Assembly (NCBI RefSeq): GCF_019264345.1
Contig: NZ_JAHVAO010000001.1
Coordinates: forward strand, 124,001 to 188,000
DNA length: 64,000 nt
Reading direction: 5' to 3'
From: Marinobacter arenosus
Lineage (GTDB): Bacteria; Pseudomonadota; Gammaproteobacteria; Pseudomonadales; Oleiphilaceae
The position numbers and the translations under genes were made by a program. Below, piece by piece: positions 17,577-28,622 of this stretch (position 1 is the stretch's first letter; every line of letters starts with the position of its first letter). The notes under the pieces are model-generated. The model did no database searches. It was not told the DNA's origin and saw only the letters and a program-made list of their open reading frames with translations.

Positions 17577-18803
17577 ATGATGCGAATTTCATCACAACAG
17601 ATTTTTTCTGGCGGAATCAGTCGCCTTCAGGAGCTCAACAGCAGCCTGAACAACACTCAGCAGCAGATCTCCACCGGTAAGCGGGTGAACAAGCCCTCCG
17701 ACGATCCCGTGGCGGCGGCCAGGATTCTGAAGCTTGATCAGGAGCTTTCGCGGGTCGAGACCTATCAGCGCAACGTGAACCTCGCGGATAACCGGTTGAA
17801 TCAGGAAGAAAGCGCGTTGGCGAGCTCCATCGACATCATCCAGCGTATCCGGGAACTGACTGTGCAGGCGGGTAATGGCTCGCTCTCCGCAAACGATCGT
17901 CAATCCATTTCGTCCGAGCTCAAGGAGCGCCTGAGTCAACTGGCGGATGTGGCGAACACCCGCGATCCCTCCGGAGAATACATATTCAGTGGCTTCCAGG
18001 GGACACGTCAGGCGTTTGTCCAGGCCGCCGATGGCAGCTGGCAGTACCAGGGTGATGAGGGTCAGCGCGTTCTGGAGATCGATGACGGCGTGACGGTGCC
18101 AATCAGTGATCATGGCAAGGGTATTTTTGTTAGCGTGCCCAAGGCCATTACCGGGGTAGAGGCGGCCGGCAACAGTGCGGGCTCCTACATTTCCGGGGTT
18201 GAACTGGCGGACGGCAATGCCCTGCAGAGTGCATTTGGCGGGGCGGTACCCAATGATATCCAGTTGATCGTGAATGCGGCCGGCGAAGTCGTTGCTGAAA
18301 ACCGCAACACCGTGCCTGCGACCGTACTGACAACCAACCCCTCGCCAGCACTCGTCGGTGAAGAATTCGAGGTGGCCGGCATCCGAGCGACGGTCAGTGA
18401 TGCCACGCCCGGCGATGAGTTCACTCTGGCGATCAGTGACAAGCAGTCCGTCTTCAAGACCATCGAGAACCTGATTGCGGGTCTGGACTCGCTGGGTAAG
18501 GACACACCCAAGAGTGCGGCCCAGTTTGATACGCTGATCGCGGATTCCCTGAATAACCTCGACAACGCTCAGGAAAGCATCGTGCTCAAACAAACCGAGC
18601 TGGGCGGGCGCATGAACGCAGTGGCGTCCACGAAGGACTTTCTGGAGGACTCGTCGGTGTACACCAACGAGATCCGGTCCGAATTGCGGGACGTGGACTA
18701 CGCCGAAGCGATCAGTAACCTGAGTTTCCAGAGCTTCGTTCTGCAGGCGGCCCAGCAGTCGTTTGCCCAGGTATCCCAGCTGTCCTTGTTCGACAGGCTC
18801 TAA
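17577..18803 (+). CDS. flgL: flagellar hook-associated protein 3 FlgL
   Basis: Second hook-filament junction protein, 408 residues, flagellin-like at both ends (RISSQQIFSGGISRLQELNSSLNNTQQQISTGKRVNKPSDDPVAAARIL; DVDYAEAISNLSFQSFVLQAAQQSFAQVSQLSLFDRL). Two adjacent ATGs (17577, 17580) are possible starts behind GTGAGGTGA. It ends the operon; no flagellin gene follows, and tRNA-Leu comes next. Confidence 0.96.
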   Translation: MMRISSQQIFSGGISRLQELNSSLNNTQQQISTGKRVNKPSDDPVAAARILKLDQELSRVETYQRNVNLADNRLNQEESALASSIDIIQRIRELTVQAGNGSLSANDRQSISSELKERLSQLADVANTRDPSGEYIFSGFQGTRQAFVQAADGSWQYQGDEGQRVLEIDDGVTVPISDHGKGIFVSVPKAITGVEAAGNSAGSYISGVELADGNALQSAFGGAVPNDIQLIVNAAGEVVAENRNTVPATVLTTNPSPALVGEEFEVAGIRATVSDATPGDEFTLAISDKQSVFKTIENLIAGLDSLGKDTPKSAAQFDTLIADSLNNLDNAQESIVLKQTELGGRMNAVASTKDFLEDSSVYTNEIRSELRDVDYAEAISNLSFQSFVLQAAQQSFAQVSQLSLFDRL

Positions 18804-18811
18804 ATAATTGA

Positions 18812-18847
18812 GCCAGCGGGCGGATCTGTCCGCTGGCGTTATTGATT
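18812..18847 (+). terminator. terminator after flgL
   Basis: GCCAGCGG (18812-18819) pairs perfectly with CCGCTGGC (18830-18837) and is followed by GTTATTGATTT, a T-rich but broken tail. It closes the flgF-flgL operon; its tail overlaps the -35 box of the tRNA-Leu promoter. Confidence 0.65.
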
Positions 18848-18869
18848 TCGCGAGCGAGCTCAGTATAAT
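18842..18869 (+). promoter_or_regulatory. sigma-70 promoter of tRNA-Leu
   Basis: TTGATT at 18842-18847 and a perfect TATAAT at 18864-18869 with a 16-base spacer. The predicted start of transcription is about 10 bases before the mature tRNA 5' end. Confidence 0.65.
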
Positions 18870-18885
18870 CGCCTCTCTCTCCGAT

Positions 18886-18972
18886 GGCGGCGTGGTGAAA
18901 TTGGTAGACACGACGGATTCAAAATCCGTTGGGGTAAAACCCGTGGCGGTTCGAGTCCGCCCGCCGCTACCA
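18886..18972 (+). tRNA. tRNA-Leu (anticodon CAA)
   Basis: An 87-base class II tRNA with a long variable arm. The anticodon stem ACGGA/TCCGT encloses TTCAAAA, giving anticodon CAA at 18920-18922, which reads UUG. The T arm is GGCGG-TTCGAGT-CCGCC, the acceptor GGCGGCG pairs with CGCCGCT (G1-U72, as in E. coli tRNA-Leu UAA), and CCA is encoded at 18970-18972. TGGTAGACAC in the D arm is typical of Leu. Confidence 0.95.
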
Positions 18973-19145
18973 CCTTCCGGGATGCACCCCGGATCTCTCA
19001 TATCTGTTTAGCCCTTCAGTCAGAACCCTCCTCAGCGCACAGTTCGAGCAATTTGGATCGCAAAATCAATTGCGTAGGTTCTGAATTGTTCTATCTTTAA
19101 CAAACACCTGTGTCAGGGAAACACGAGAATCCTAGAGGGACCGAC

Positions 19146-19775
19146 ATGTTGAGAGTTGCATACCTTTGCCTGATCGCACTGTTTGCCGGGTGCGCAGGTT
19201 CAACCACCGAAGTTCAGCGCATCGAGGCGGTTCCCGAAGTCGATAAGACTTATAAGCGGATTCTCGTGTTTGCCGTCACGAAAAAAGAACAGATTCGAGT
19301 TGCCGTTGAATCCGAGCTGGTGTCGGAACTGAACAAGAGCGAGTTCGAGGCCAGCCGGTTTGAAGAGCCGAATGCCAACATTCCGTGGGAGGACCCCGGC
19401 GCCATTCAGCAGCTGGTGGCAGAAGAGGCCAGGAGCGGAGACTACGACGGTGTGCTCGTGGTGTCACTGATCCGGAAGAATCGCGAATCCCGTTACGTTC
19501 CGGAGCAGGTGGTCTACCAGCCGATCGTCACATCCATCGGTCCGCTGGCGTCAACCACCTACATGGACACCACGGTGGTTCCGCCGTCTTACCAAGAAAC
19601 CGTGAACTACGTTCTCAAATCGACGCTGTTTGATACCGTCTCTACCAACCCTGTCTGGCAGCTCTATTCAAAAACGGTGAATCCCGATTCTCTCGACGCC
19701 GCAGCCAAGGATTTTGGCAAGGTCGTCGTCAAGGCGCTCAGAAAAACCTTGCCGCATGCGGCGGAGGAAAAATGA
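19146..19775 (+). CDS. hypothetical lipoprotein (first of an overlapping pair)
   Basis: 209 residues from the ATG at 19146, chosen because AGAGGGA lies just upstream and because this start gives a clean lipoprotein signal with lipobox LFAGC (Cys15). The mature part has an IEAVPEVDKTYKRILVFAVTKKEQIRVAVESELVSEL segment, a Ser/Thr/Tyr-rich stretch (SIGPLASTTYMDTTVVPPSY) and a C-terminal helix DAAAKDFGKVVVKALRKTL. This arrangement resembles small periplasmic lipoproteins that form the N-terminal domain of LpoB/DUF4136-like folds, but I cannot assign a family. The next lipoprotein gene overlaps by four bases. Confidence 0.75.
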   Translation: MLRVAYLCLIALFAGCAGSTTEVQRIEAVPEVDKTYKRILVFAVTKKEQIRVAVESELVSELNKSEFEASRFEEPNANIPWEDPGAIQQLVAEEARSGDYDGVLVVSLIRKNRESRYVPEQVVYQPIVTSIGPLASTTYMDTTVVPPSYQETVNYVLKSTLFDTVSTNPVWQLYSKTVNPDSLDAAAKDFGKVVVKALRKTLPHAAEEK

Positions 19776-20311
19776 ACCTGATCCGGTCAAAATCGATGTC
19801 CCTTGGGCTGGCGGTGGTGCTGACCGGCTGCGCCAGCGATTCGCGGTTGTCCCTGGGGGTGTCTGATCCCTGCGACAGCCTTCAGTCAATCATTGCGGAT
19901 TTCGACACGGGTTTTGCAAGTTACCGGGGCGCACGCAACGATTTCGACTCCTTCACCCTGTTCCGGGCGAAGGAAGAGTTGGTCAAGGGGCACTGCGAGG
20001 TCTGGTTGTGGGCGGGGGGCGACAGTGCCTACGTCTGTTCGGCCAATACGCCCGTGGAGGAAGTTGCCGAGCAGCGGTACCAGAACAGTCTCGCGTTCGT
20101 TGAGGGATGCATGGGGAGTGGCTGGCAGCAGGAGACTGAGTCACGGGAACGTGATGGCAAGTACCTCGGGGAGGCAACCCGGTTTACCAGCGCCAGTCAG
20201 CCCGGCCTGGTGATCTCCGTGCAAAATATCACGCCTCCGGGGTCTTACCGGAATTTACGCAGCAATTACCTGTTTATTGGCTCGACTGGACGCAGTCCGA
20301 AACCAGAATAA
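19772..20311 (+). CDS. hypothetical lipoprotein (second of an overlapping pair)
   Basis: 179 residues with a lipoprotein signal (basic start, then LGLAVVLTGCASDS, Cys at about 20). The mature protein has four or five Cys (DPCDSL, KGHCEVW, YVCSAN, EGCMGSG), suggesting periplasmic disulfides, and an aromatic-rich centre. Its ATG overlaps the preceding stop (ATGA), so the pair is co-translated. No family recognised. It ends about 90 bases before queA. Confidence 0.72.
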   Translation: MNLIRSKSMSLGLAVVLTGCASDSRLSLGVSDPCDSLQSIIADFDTGFASYRGARNDFDSFTLFRAKEELVKGHCEVWLWAGGDSAYVCSANTPVEEVAEQRYQNSLAFVEGCMGSGWQQETESRERDGKYLGEATRFTSASQPGLVISVQNITPPGSYRNLRSNYLFIGSTGRSPKPE

Positions 20312-20397
20312 GCATTCTTGCTGTTCAGGCGCGACGCATTCCGTGGTAAATTCCGCTTTCTTTTTACAATTGCTGTCGCGCCTCGACATTCCTTTCT

Positions 20398-22637
<2,240 letters not shown>

Positions 22638-22666
22638 ATTATTTGCCAAACCAACGGAGATAGTGA

Positions 22667-23029
22667 ATGAAATCAATCAAAATGCTCGTAGCCGGCCTTC
22701 TGGCCATGATGCCTGCACTGGCCATGGCTCAGGACCCGGGTGCTCAGGGAATGGGTGTTATGGGGCAGGTGATCTTCTTCGCCGGCTTTATCCTGATCTT
22801 CTACTTCCTGATCTGGCGTCCGCAGTCAAAGCGTGCCAAGGAGCACAAGGCGCTGATGTCCGGCCTGAACAAGGGTGACGAGGTAGTTACCTCCGGTGGT
22901 GTTGCCGGCAAGATCACCAAGGTAACCGACGATTTCATCGTGGTAGAGGTTGCGGATAACGTAGAAATCAAAGTGCAGAAAGTCGCCGTTGCAGCGGCTC
23001 TGCCGAAAGGCACCTTGAAGGACATCTGA
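22667..23029 (+). CDS. yajC: preprotein translocase subunit YajC
   Basis: Small inner-membrane partner of SecDF-YidC, 120 residues. N-terminal signal-anchor-like stretch, one strong membrane span (VIFFAGFILIFYFLIWRPQ) and the conserved RPQSKRAKEHKALMSGLNKGDEVVTSGGVAGKITKVTDDFIVVEVADNVEIKVQK. Between tgt and secD as usual. Confidence 0.96.
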   Translation: MKSIKMLVAGLLAMMPALAMAQDPGAQGMGVMGQVIFFAGFILIFYFLIWRPQSKRAKEHKALMSGLNKGDEVVTSGGVAGKITKVTDDFIVVEVADNVEIKVQKVAVAAALPKGTLKDI

Positions 23030-23034
23030 GCCGG

Positions 23035-23061
23035 AGTCCGAACCTTGCGGACTGATTTTTT
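23035..23061 (+). terminator. intrinsic terminator or attenuator between yajC and secD
   Basis: AGTCCG (23035-23040) pairs with CGGACT (23048-23053) across a seven-base loop and is followed by GATTTTTT. This is a compact rho-independent signal inside a normally continuous operon, so it may reduce secDF expression relative to yajC. Confidence 0.6.
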
Positions 23062-23078
23062 CTGGCTGAAACACCAAG

Positions 23079-23096
23079 GCCGACCTTCGGGTCGGC
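23079..23096 (+). promoter_or_regulatory. UUCG-tetraloop hairpin in the secD leader
   Basis: GCCGACC, TTCG, GGTCGGC: a perfect 7-bp stem with a UUCG loop, ending 13 bases before the secD ATG and followed by TAAAAGGGAT. There is no T run, so it is not a normal terminator; it could stabilise the processed secD message 5' end or affect initiation. Confidence 0.5.
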
Positions 23097-23109
23097 TAAA
23101 AGGGATCCC

Positions 23110-24984
23110 ATGCTGAACAAGTATCCTCTTTGGAAAAACCTGGTCATTCTGGTCGCTCTCGTGATCGGGTTTATCTATGCCTTGCCTAATCTTTTCCCCG
23201 ACGATTATGCCATCCAGATCACCGGTGCTCGCAGCAGTACCGAGGTCAACTCAACCGTTCTCGATCGCGCTGTCAAGGCGCTGGAGTCTGAGGGCATCGA
23301 GGTAAAAAGCAGCACGCTTCAGGATCGGGATGCCCTGATTCGCCTTACCAGTGGAGAGGATCAGCTTCAGGCCCGTCCGGTTGTTCAGTCGGCACTGAGC
23401 AACGATTACCTGGTCGCACTTAACATGGCGCCCTCAACGCCTGATTGGCTGAAAAGCCTCGGTGCGGGCCCGATGAAGCTTGGTCTGGATTTGCGCGGTG
23501 GTGTTCACTTCCTGCTGGAGGTGGATATGGAAACTGCCTTGAATACCCGTCTCGAAGCGCTGTCCAGCCAGATTAAAGGTGATCTTCGGGAAGAGAGGAT
23601 CCGGTATCGCGGCGGCGACGTTGAAGGTCAGCGGCAAATCGTTCTTTCCTTCCGTGATGAACAGTCGCGTGCCGAAGCGTTTGATCTGATCCGCGCCCAG
23701 TACAACCAGTTCCTGATGGATGAGAGAACGGTGGAGGACGAGCGACAGATCGTGCTCTCGCTGTCCGAGGCCGAGGTTAAATCCATCCAGGAATACGCGC
23801 TCGAGCAAAACCTCACCACGATCCGCAACCGCGTCAACGAGCTGGGCGTTGCTGAGCCGCTTGTTCAGCGTCAGGGTGCTGATCGGATTATCGTGGAATT
23901 GCCGGGTGTGCAGGATACCGCCCAGGCCAAGCGGGTCCTGGGCGCGACTGCAAACCTCGAGTTTCGCCTGGAGGCCCGTCAGGACGCATCGGCCAGCGAG
24001 GTTGAGGAATTCAGTTTCCGTGATAACCCTCAGCGTACAGCGCGGCTTGAGCGTGACGTGATCACGACCGGTAACAATGTTGCGAACGCCCAGCAGGCGT
24101 TTGACGAGAACGGTCAGCCTCAGGTCAATATCACCATGGATTCGGTTGGCGGTGATCAGATGAACCGTGCGACCCGGAACGCCATCGGTCGCCGTATGGC
24201 TGTGCTCTTCATCGAATTCCGTACAGAAACCGAAACCCGGATGGTGGACGGGGAGATGACGTCCGTCGACAAGCGTGTCGTAGAAAAGGGCATCATCAGC
24301 CTGGCAACCATTCAGTCCGCACTGGGCAGCAGTTTCCGGATCACTGGCCTGGATTCCATTCCGGAAGCGGCAGAGCTGGCGCTGTTACTCCGTGCGGGTG
24401 CGCTGGCCGCACCGATGTATTTCGTTCAGGAGCGCACGATTGGTCCAAGCCTGGGGCAGAAAAACATCGATGCCGGTGTGATGTCGGTAGCGCTTGGTTT
24501 CGGGCTGGTGCTTCTGTACATGCTGGTGTATTACCGGGGCTTCGGTCTGGTGGCCAACGTTGCGCTTACCCTAAACCTGATGTTGTTGATCGCCTGCATG
24601 TCCATCCTCTCGGCGACGCTTACGCTTCCGGGTATCGCCGGTATCGTACTGACGGTAGGTATGGCAGTTGACGCCAACGTGCTGATTTTTGAACGAATAC
24701 GCGAGGAGCTCAAGGCAGGCGTTCCGCCTCAGTCGGCCATCAATTCCGGGTATTCGCGGGCCTTCGTGTCCATTTTTGATGCCAATATCACGACCTTGCT
24801 GGTCGCGGTGATTCTGTTTGCCATGGGTTCCGGCCCGGTGAAAGGGTTCGCGGTCACCTTGTGCCTGGGCATCCTGACCTCGATGTTCTCGGGGCTGATG
24901 GTCAGTCGCAGCATTGTGAATTTTGTATATGGCGGTCGAAAGATCGAGAAGTTGTCGATCGGAGGAAAGCTGGCAAATGTCTGA
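23110..24984 (+). CDS. secD: protein translocase subunit SecD
   Basis: RND-type membrane component that uses proton motive force to pull proteins across the inner membrane. 624 residues, with a first span (LVILVALVIGFIYALPNLFP), a large periplasmic P1 head (about 35-440, beginning with the KLGLDLRGGVHFLLEVD motif at about 120), and five clustered C-terminal spans containing TVGMAVDANVLIFERIREE. The stop overlaps the secF start. Confidence 0.97.
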   Translation: MLNKYPLWKNLVILVALVIGFIYALPNLFPDDYAIQITGARSSTEVNSTVLDRAVKALESEGIEVKSSTLQDRDALIRLTSGEDQLQARPVVQSALSNDYLVALNMAPSTPDWLKSLGAGPMKLGLDLRGGVHFLLEVDMETALNTRLEALSSQIKGDLREERIRYRGGDVEGQRQIVLSFRDEQSRAEAFDLIRAQYNQFLMDERTVEDERQIVLSLSEAEVKSIQEYALEQNLTTIRNRVNELGVAEPLVQRQGADRIIVELPGVQDTAQAKRVLGATANLEFRLEARQDASASEVEEFSFRDNPQRTARLERDVITTGNNVANAQQAFDENGQPQVNITMDSVGGDQMNRATRNAIGRRMAVLFIEFRTETETRMVDGEMTSVDKRVVEKGIISLATIQSALGSSFRITGLDSIPEAAELALLLRAGALAAPMYFVQERTIGPSLGQKNIDAGVMSVALGFGLVLLYMLVYYRGFGLVANVALTLNLMLLIACMSILSATLTLPGIAGIVLTVGMAVDANVLIFERIREELKAGVPPQSAINSGYSRAFVSIFDANITTLLVAVILFAMGSGPVKGFAVTLCLGILTSMFSGLMVSRSIVNFVYGGRKIEKLSIGGKLANV

Positions 24985-25930
24985 GAAAGAGAAGAAACCA
25001 TTTGATTTCATGGGGTTCCGGAAGCTTGCTTCCGTTCTCTCGGTCACGTTGCTGGTTGCCTCCGTCGTGTTGCTGGCGGTTCGGGGCCTAAACCTGGGCA
25101 TGGACTTCACGGGCGGTACGTCGGTGGAATTCGAGTATGCCGAAGCACCGCAGCTGGATGAAATTCGTTCCACGCTGACCGAGGCAGGCTACGAGCAGTT
25201 CGTCGTGCAGAATTTCGGTGCCGATACCACCGTGCTGGTTCGACTCGCTGAGGCTGGTAACGATGAATTGGCGGTCGAGGTGACCGAGGCGCTGACGGCC
25301 GGTGGGGAAAGCCTTGAGCTGATCAGCTCCGAGTTCATTGGCTCCCAGGTTGGCGAAGAGCTGAGAGAGGACAGTGGCCTGGGACTGTTGCTTGCGTTGG
25401 CGGTGGTACTGATCTATGTCGGTATGCGATTCCAGTTCAAGTTCGGCATCGCCTCTGTCCTTCCGTTGGCCCACGACGTGATCATCGTCCTGGGCGTGTT
25501 CGCACTGTTCCAGTGGACCTTCGACCTGACGGTTCTGGCGGCCTTGCTGGCAGTCATCGGCTACTCCCTGAACGATACCATTGTTGTGGCTGACCGGATC
25601 CGGGAAAACTTCCGCAAAATGCGGGTGGGGGATTCCTGGCACGTCATCAATACCTCCATTCACCAGACCATCAGCAGGACAATCAACACGTCCGGTACGA
25701 CGCTTGTCGTTCTGTTCGCGTTGTATCTGTTTGGGGGCGAAGCTATCAATAACTTCGCACTGGCGCTGATTATCGGGGTGGTTGTCGGTACCTACTCGTC
25801 CATCTACGTGTCTGCAAATCTCTTGATTGCGTTTGGTGTGTCGCGGGAAGACCTGGTACTTCCGGTAAAAGAGGGTGCCGCGGACGCCGAAGAAGAGGAG
25901 CAGCCGCCGGAGTGGCTGAACCGGATGTAG
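24977..25930 (+). CDS. secF: protein translocase subunit SecF
   Basis: 317 residues from the ATG at 24977, behind GGAGGA at 24961-24966; it overlaps the secD stop by 8 bases. First span near 20, GLNLGMDFTGGTSVEFEY in the periplasmic part, and SLNDTIVVADRIREN plus NTSGTTLVVLFALYLFGGEAINNFALALIIGVVVGTYSSIY in the C-terminal membrane bundle. Complex partner of SecD and YajC. Confidence 0.97.
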   Translation: MSEKEKKPFDFMGFRKLASVLSVTLLVASVVLLAVRGLNLGMDFTGGTSVEFEYAEAPQLDEIRSTLTEAGYEQFVVQNFGADTTVLVRLAEAGNDELAVEVTEALTAGGESLELISSEFIGSQVGEELREDSGLGLLLALAVVLIYVGMRFQFKFGIASVLPLAHDVIIVLGVFALFQWTFDLTVLAALLAVIGYSLNDTIVVADRIRENFRKMRVGDSWHVINTSIHQTISRTINTSGTTLVVLFALYLFGGEAINNFALALIIGVVVGTYSSIYVSANLLIAFGVSREDLVLPVKEGAADAEEEEQPPEWLNRM

Positions 25931-25945
25931 TTTCTTCTTCGGAAA

Positions 25946-25983
25946 CAAAAAAACCGCCTTCCCAAGGGAATGGCGGTTTTTTT
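25946..25983. terminator. bidirectional terminator between secF and suhB
   Basis: CCGCC-TTCCC-AA-GGGAA-T-GGCGG (25954-25976), a ten-pair stem with one bulged base, flanked by seven A on the left and seven T on the right. It can stop transcription from secF (plus) and from suhB (minus), whose stop codon is just beyond. Confidence 0.9.
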
Positions 25984-26001
25984 ATGACGGCCTGCCGGGG
26001 A

Positions 26002-26814
26002 TCAGCGGGGCAGGCGACCCCGGAACGGGTGCAGTGCTTTCAGCACTTCACGGAACAGCTTGGGGTTGGCCACAACCAACTGGCGGGCGCCAGCCGTTGA
26101 CGGGTTGCCGGAGAAGTCGCCCGTCAGGGCGCCTGATTCCATGGCAATCGTTACGCCAAGATCCAGGTCCACGGTCTCCGGGCGGAAGATGACGGCCGCG
26201 TCCAGGTTGCCGGCAGATACGCGGGCAATGTCCAGAACCACACAGCCAGAAGTGCGGAACATCGCAGATTCACGGGCGAGGACGGAGGCCATTTCACCCC
26301 ACAATTGAGTGTCTTCGCTTCTGCGCGCCTGATCCAGCAGGTTGGTGGCAATGGCAGCCTTGTTGGCGTGCTTGATGTCGGACGCCCGAACTCGACGGCT
26401 GTTCAGTGCAGCTCCGTGTCCGCGGCTGGCGGAATACTCTTCGCCGGTTACCGGGTTGATCACCAGAAGGTTCTCGGTACGGTTGTTCTTTTTCTGGGCC
26501 AGGGCCAGGGCAAATTCCGGGATGCCTCTCAGAAAATTCTCGCGACCAAGAACCGGGAAGACGTGCCAGCTTCGTTCGCTGGTACCCGCATTCGCTTCAT
26601 TCAGAGGGGCGATGCTGTGGTCCTTGTAGGCCTTTTCGAGTTGCTCCGCAAAGTTGTCGTAAATCGACTGCTCGACCCGGTCCAACTGACGGCGGCGTTC
26701 CTCGTCGTCCTTGCCGGTGGGTTCCTGGCGCTCGAAATGGGCTTTCAGATAGTCGGACCCCTGACGCGCGACGCGCAGGGCCATTTTAATAGCTGGTTGC
26801 ATCTGAGTGTTCAT
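26002..26814 (-). CDS. suhB: SuhB-type inositol-monophosphatase family protein, metal-binding motif lost
   Basis: 270 residues, alignable to E. coli SuhB over its full length (from MQPAIKMALRVARQG against MHPMLNIAVRAARKAG), with the expected location beside trmJ. The catalytic signature is gone: the usual DPLDGTTNF is FPVLGRENF here, so both Asp ligands are replaced, the ITEESG Glu region reads IAPLNEANAG, and the third metal site (RPWDFAAG) reads RPETVDLDLG. By family knowledge this cannot bind the two or three Mg ions needed for phosphatase activity. I infer that the retained role is the activity-independent one of SuhB in rRNA antitermination with Nus factors. Confidence 0.85.
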   Translation of the reverse strand: MNTQMQPAIKMALRVARQGSDYLKAHFERQEPTGKDDEERRRQLDRVEQSIYDNFAEQLEKAYKDHSIAPLNEANAGTSERSWHVFPVLGRENFLRGIPEFALALAQKKNNRTENLLVINPVTGEEYSASRGHGAALNSRRVRASDIKHANKAAIATNLLDQARRSEDTQLWGEMASVLARESAMFRTSGCVVLDIARVSAGNLDAAVIFRPETVDLDLGVTIAMESGALTGDFSGNPSTAGARQLVVANPKLFREVLKALHPFRGRLPR

Positions 26815-26941
26815 TATCCGGGTGTGTGAAGGCCGGGTATCATAGCAAAAGATCAGGGTGCTTGTATGTTTTTTGACTTAGCAATAGCACGGATACCAAA
26901 GGATTACGGCATCTCCGGACGGGCGGGACATGTTGGTTTTC

Positions 26942-26950
26942 TGCTATCAT
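26942..26950 (+). promoter_or_regulatory. extended -10 promoter of trmJ
   Basis: TGCTATCAT is an extended -10 element (TG-N-TATCAT) 36 bases before the trmJ ATG. No good -35 is visible at the right distance, which extended -10 promoters tolerate. Confidence 0.5.
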
Positions 26951-26986
26951 GCCCGCCTCAATTAATTCAGTCTGGACCCATACTCA

Positions 26987-27850
26987 ATGCACAAGCCGGC
27001 ACTTCCCCTGGAGGGCACTGACTCATTTCAGGATCAGATCCGAATCGTTCTGGTCGAGACCTCTCATTCAGGCAACATTGGTGCGGTGGCTCGTGCCATG
27101 AAAAACATGGGGCTCGGGAATCTGTGGCTGGTCAACCCGAACTCTTTCCCGGACGAGGCGTCTTACGCCCGTTCCTCGGGCGCGTCCGATGTGCTGGATC
27201 GGGCAAACGTTGTGTCGTCCCTGGACGAGGCGCTTGCGGACTGCGTTCTGGTAATGGGAACCAGTGCCCGGGGGCGGAAAGTGCCCTGGCCAGTCATTGC
27301 GCCCCCGGAAGCGGCTGTGGCAGCCTCGGAAAATGCCGCCAATGGCCCGGTGGCACTGGTGTTCGGGCGGGAGAATCACGGCCTGAGCAATGAGGAGCTG
27401 CAACGCTGTCATTACCACATTCACATTCCCTCCAATCCCGATTACAGCTCCCTGAACCTGGCGATGGCGGTTCAGGTTATGTGTTATGAGCTCAGGATGC
27501 ATTTTCTTCGTGGCCTTGAAGGTGGTGAGGGGAGCCCATACCTAAAGCCCATGACGTCGCCGGGTGATCCGGGCTGGGACGTTCCACCCGCACCCGTGAA
27601 CGATGTGGAAGGTTTCTTTGGTCACCTTGAGCAGGTGTTGGTGGACGTCGAATTTCACCGGCGGGAAAATCCTCGTCAGCTCATGACACGCTTGCGGCGA
27701 TTGTTCCAGCGCGCGAGACTGGACCAAATGGAAATTAATATACTCAGAGGCATACTGACGTCAGTGCAAAAGGCCGCTGGCGCCAAGGCTGACAACAAAA
27801 CAACCGAGGCCGATCCAAAGGCGACGGGGCAGGACAATGGCCATGTTTGA
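26987..27850 (+). CDS. trmJ: tRNA (cytidine/uridine-2'-O-)-methyltransferase TrmJ
   Basis: SPOUT-class methyltransferase modifying position 32 of tRNAs. 287 residues; conserved [33 protein letters not shown] at the N-terminus, the knot segment [50 protein letters not shown], and a C-terminal helical domain. Divergent from suhB, the arrangement known in many gammaproteobacteria. The tail after about 265 is Lys/Asp-rich and poorly conserved and runs into the cysE start. Confidence 0.96.
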   Translation: MHKPALPLEGTDSFQDQIRIVLVETSHSGNIGAVARAMKNMGLGNLWLVNPNSFPDEASYARSSGASDVLDRANVVSSLDEALADCVLVMGTSARGRKVPWPVIAPPEAAVAASENAANGPVALVFGRENHGLSNEELQRCHYHIHIPSNPDYSSLNLAMAVQVMCYELRMHFLRGLEGGEGSPYLKPMTSPGDPGWDVPPAPVNDVEGFFGHLEQVLVDVEFHRRENPRQLMTRLRRLFQRARLDQMEINILRGILTSVQKAAGAKADNKTTEADPKATGQDNGHV

Positions 27851-28622
27851 GCGTTTGAGGGAAGATATCAACAGCGTTTTTCACCGCGACCCCGCGGCTC
27901 GGAACACCTTTGAGGTGTTAACGAACTACCCGGGGCTGCATGCGTTGCTGTTTCATCGGCTGGCGCACCGGCTCTGGCGAATGGGCCTGAAGTGGATTGC
28001 CCGCACGATCTCCACGATTGCCCGCTGGCTGACCGGCGTCGAGATTCATCCGGGTGCGACCATCGGCAGGAGGTTCTTCATCGATCACGGCATGGGCGTC
28101 GTCATTGGTGAAACGACCGTGATCGGAGACGACGTAACGCTCTATCAGGGCGTTACGTTGGGCGGCACCAGCTGGAACAAGGGCAAGCGGCACCCGACCA
28201 TCGGAGACGGTGTGGTTGTCGGCGCCGGCGCCAAGATTCTCGGACCGTTTGAGGTGGGAGCCGGCGCGAAGGTCGGCTCCAATTCAGTCGTCACCAAGGC
28301 GGTACCCCCGGGGGCCACCGTCGTCGGGATACCGGGACGAGTTATCGTCAAGCGTCCGAGTGAGGATGACGATGTGCGTCGTAAGGAAATGGAAGAACGC
28401 ATGGGCTTCGATGCCTACGGTGTCACCGAGGAAATGCCGGACCCGGTCGCGCGGGCCGTTCGATCGTTGCTGGACCACATGCATGCCGTGGATGATCGGA
28501 TTGAGAACATGTGCAAGGCCCTTCGGAAGGTGAACAGTGAATACCAGAACGGTGAGTTGCCGCCTTTGCCTGAAGAGGACTTCGATTGCGTCCGAGACGA
28601 GAGTGAGGAGACGCGGGGGTGA
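27843..28622 (+). CDS. cysE: serine O-acetyltransferase
   Basis: Acetylates serine with acetyl-CoA, the first step of cysteine synthesis. Start taken at the ATG at 27843 (MFERLREDI, the common family start), nine bases after GGGGCAGG; an ATG two codons earlier is also possible. N-terminal helical domain, then a left-handed beta-helix of hexapeptide repeats ([37 protein letters not shown]) with the catalytic DHG-H. The tail after about 190 is longer than in E. coli CysE. Overlaps trmJ by 8 bases and lies next to iscR, linking cysteine supply to Fe-S assembly. Confidence 0.95.
   Translation: MFERLREDINSVFHRDPAARNTFEVLTNYPGLHALLFHRLAHRLWRMGLKWIARTISTIARWLTGVEIHPGATIGRRFFIDHGMGVVIGETTVIGDDVTLYQGVTLGGTSWNKGKRHPTIGDGVVVGAGAKILGPFEVGAGAKVGSNSVVTKAVPPGATVVGIPGRVIVKRPSEDDDVRRKEMEERMGFDAYGVTEEMPDPVARAVRSLLDHMHAVDDRIENMCKALRKVNSEYQNGELPPLPEEDFDCVRDESEETRG

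Noticed and set aside
17592..19001. 469-residue frame on the minus strand across flgL and tRNA-Leu
   Set aside because: It passes through the flgL terminator and the tRNA gene, so it cannot be a real coding region.
19050..19075. CGCAA-AATCAA-TTGCG small inverted repeat upstream of the first lipoprotein gene
   Set aside because: Only five-base arms; likely chance.
18886..19145. tRNA-Leu as an integration site for a mobile element
   Set aside because: No integrase, no direct repeat of the tRNA 3' end, and the following lipoprotein genes share base composition with the flanks.
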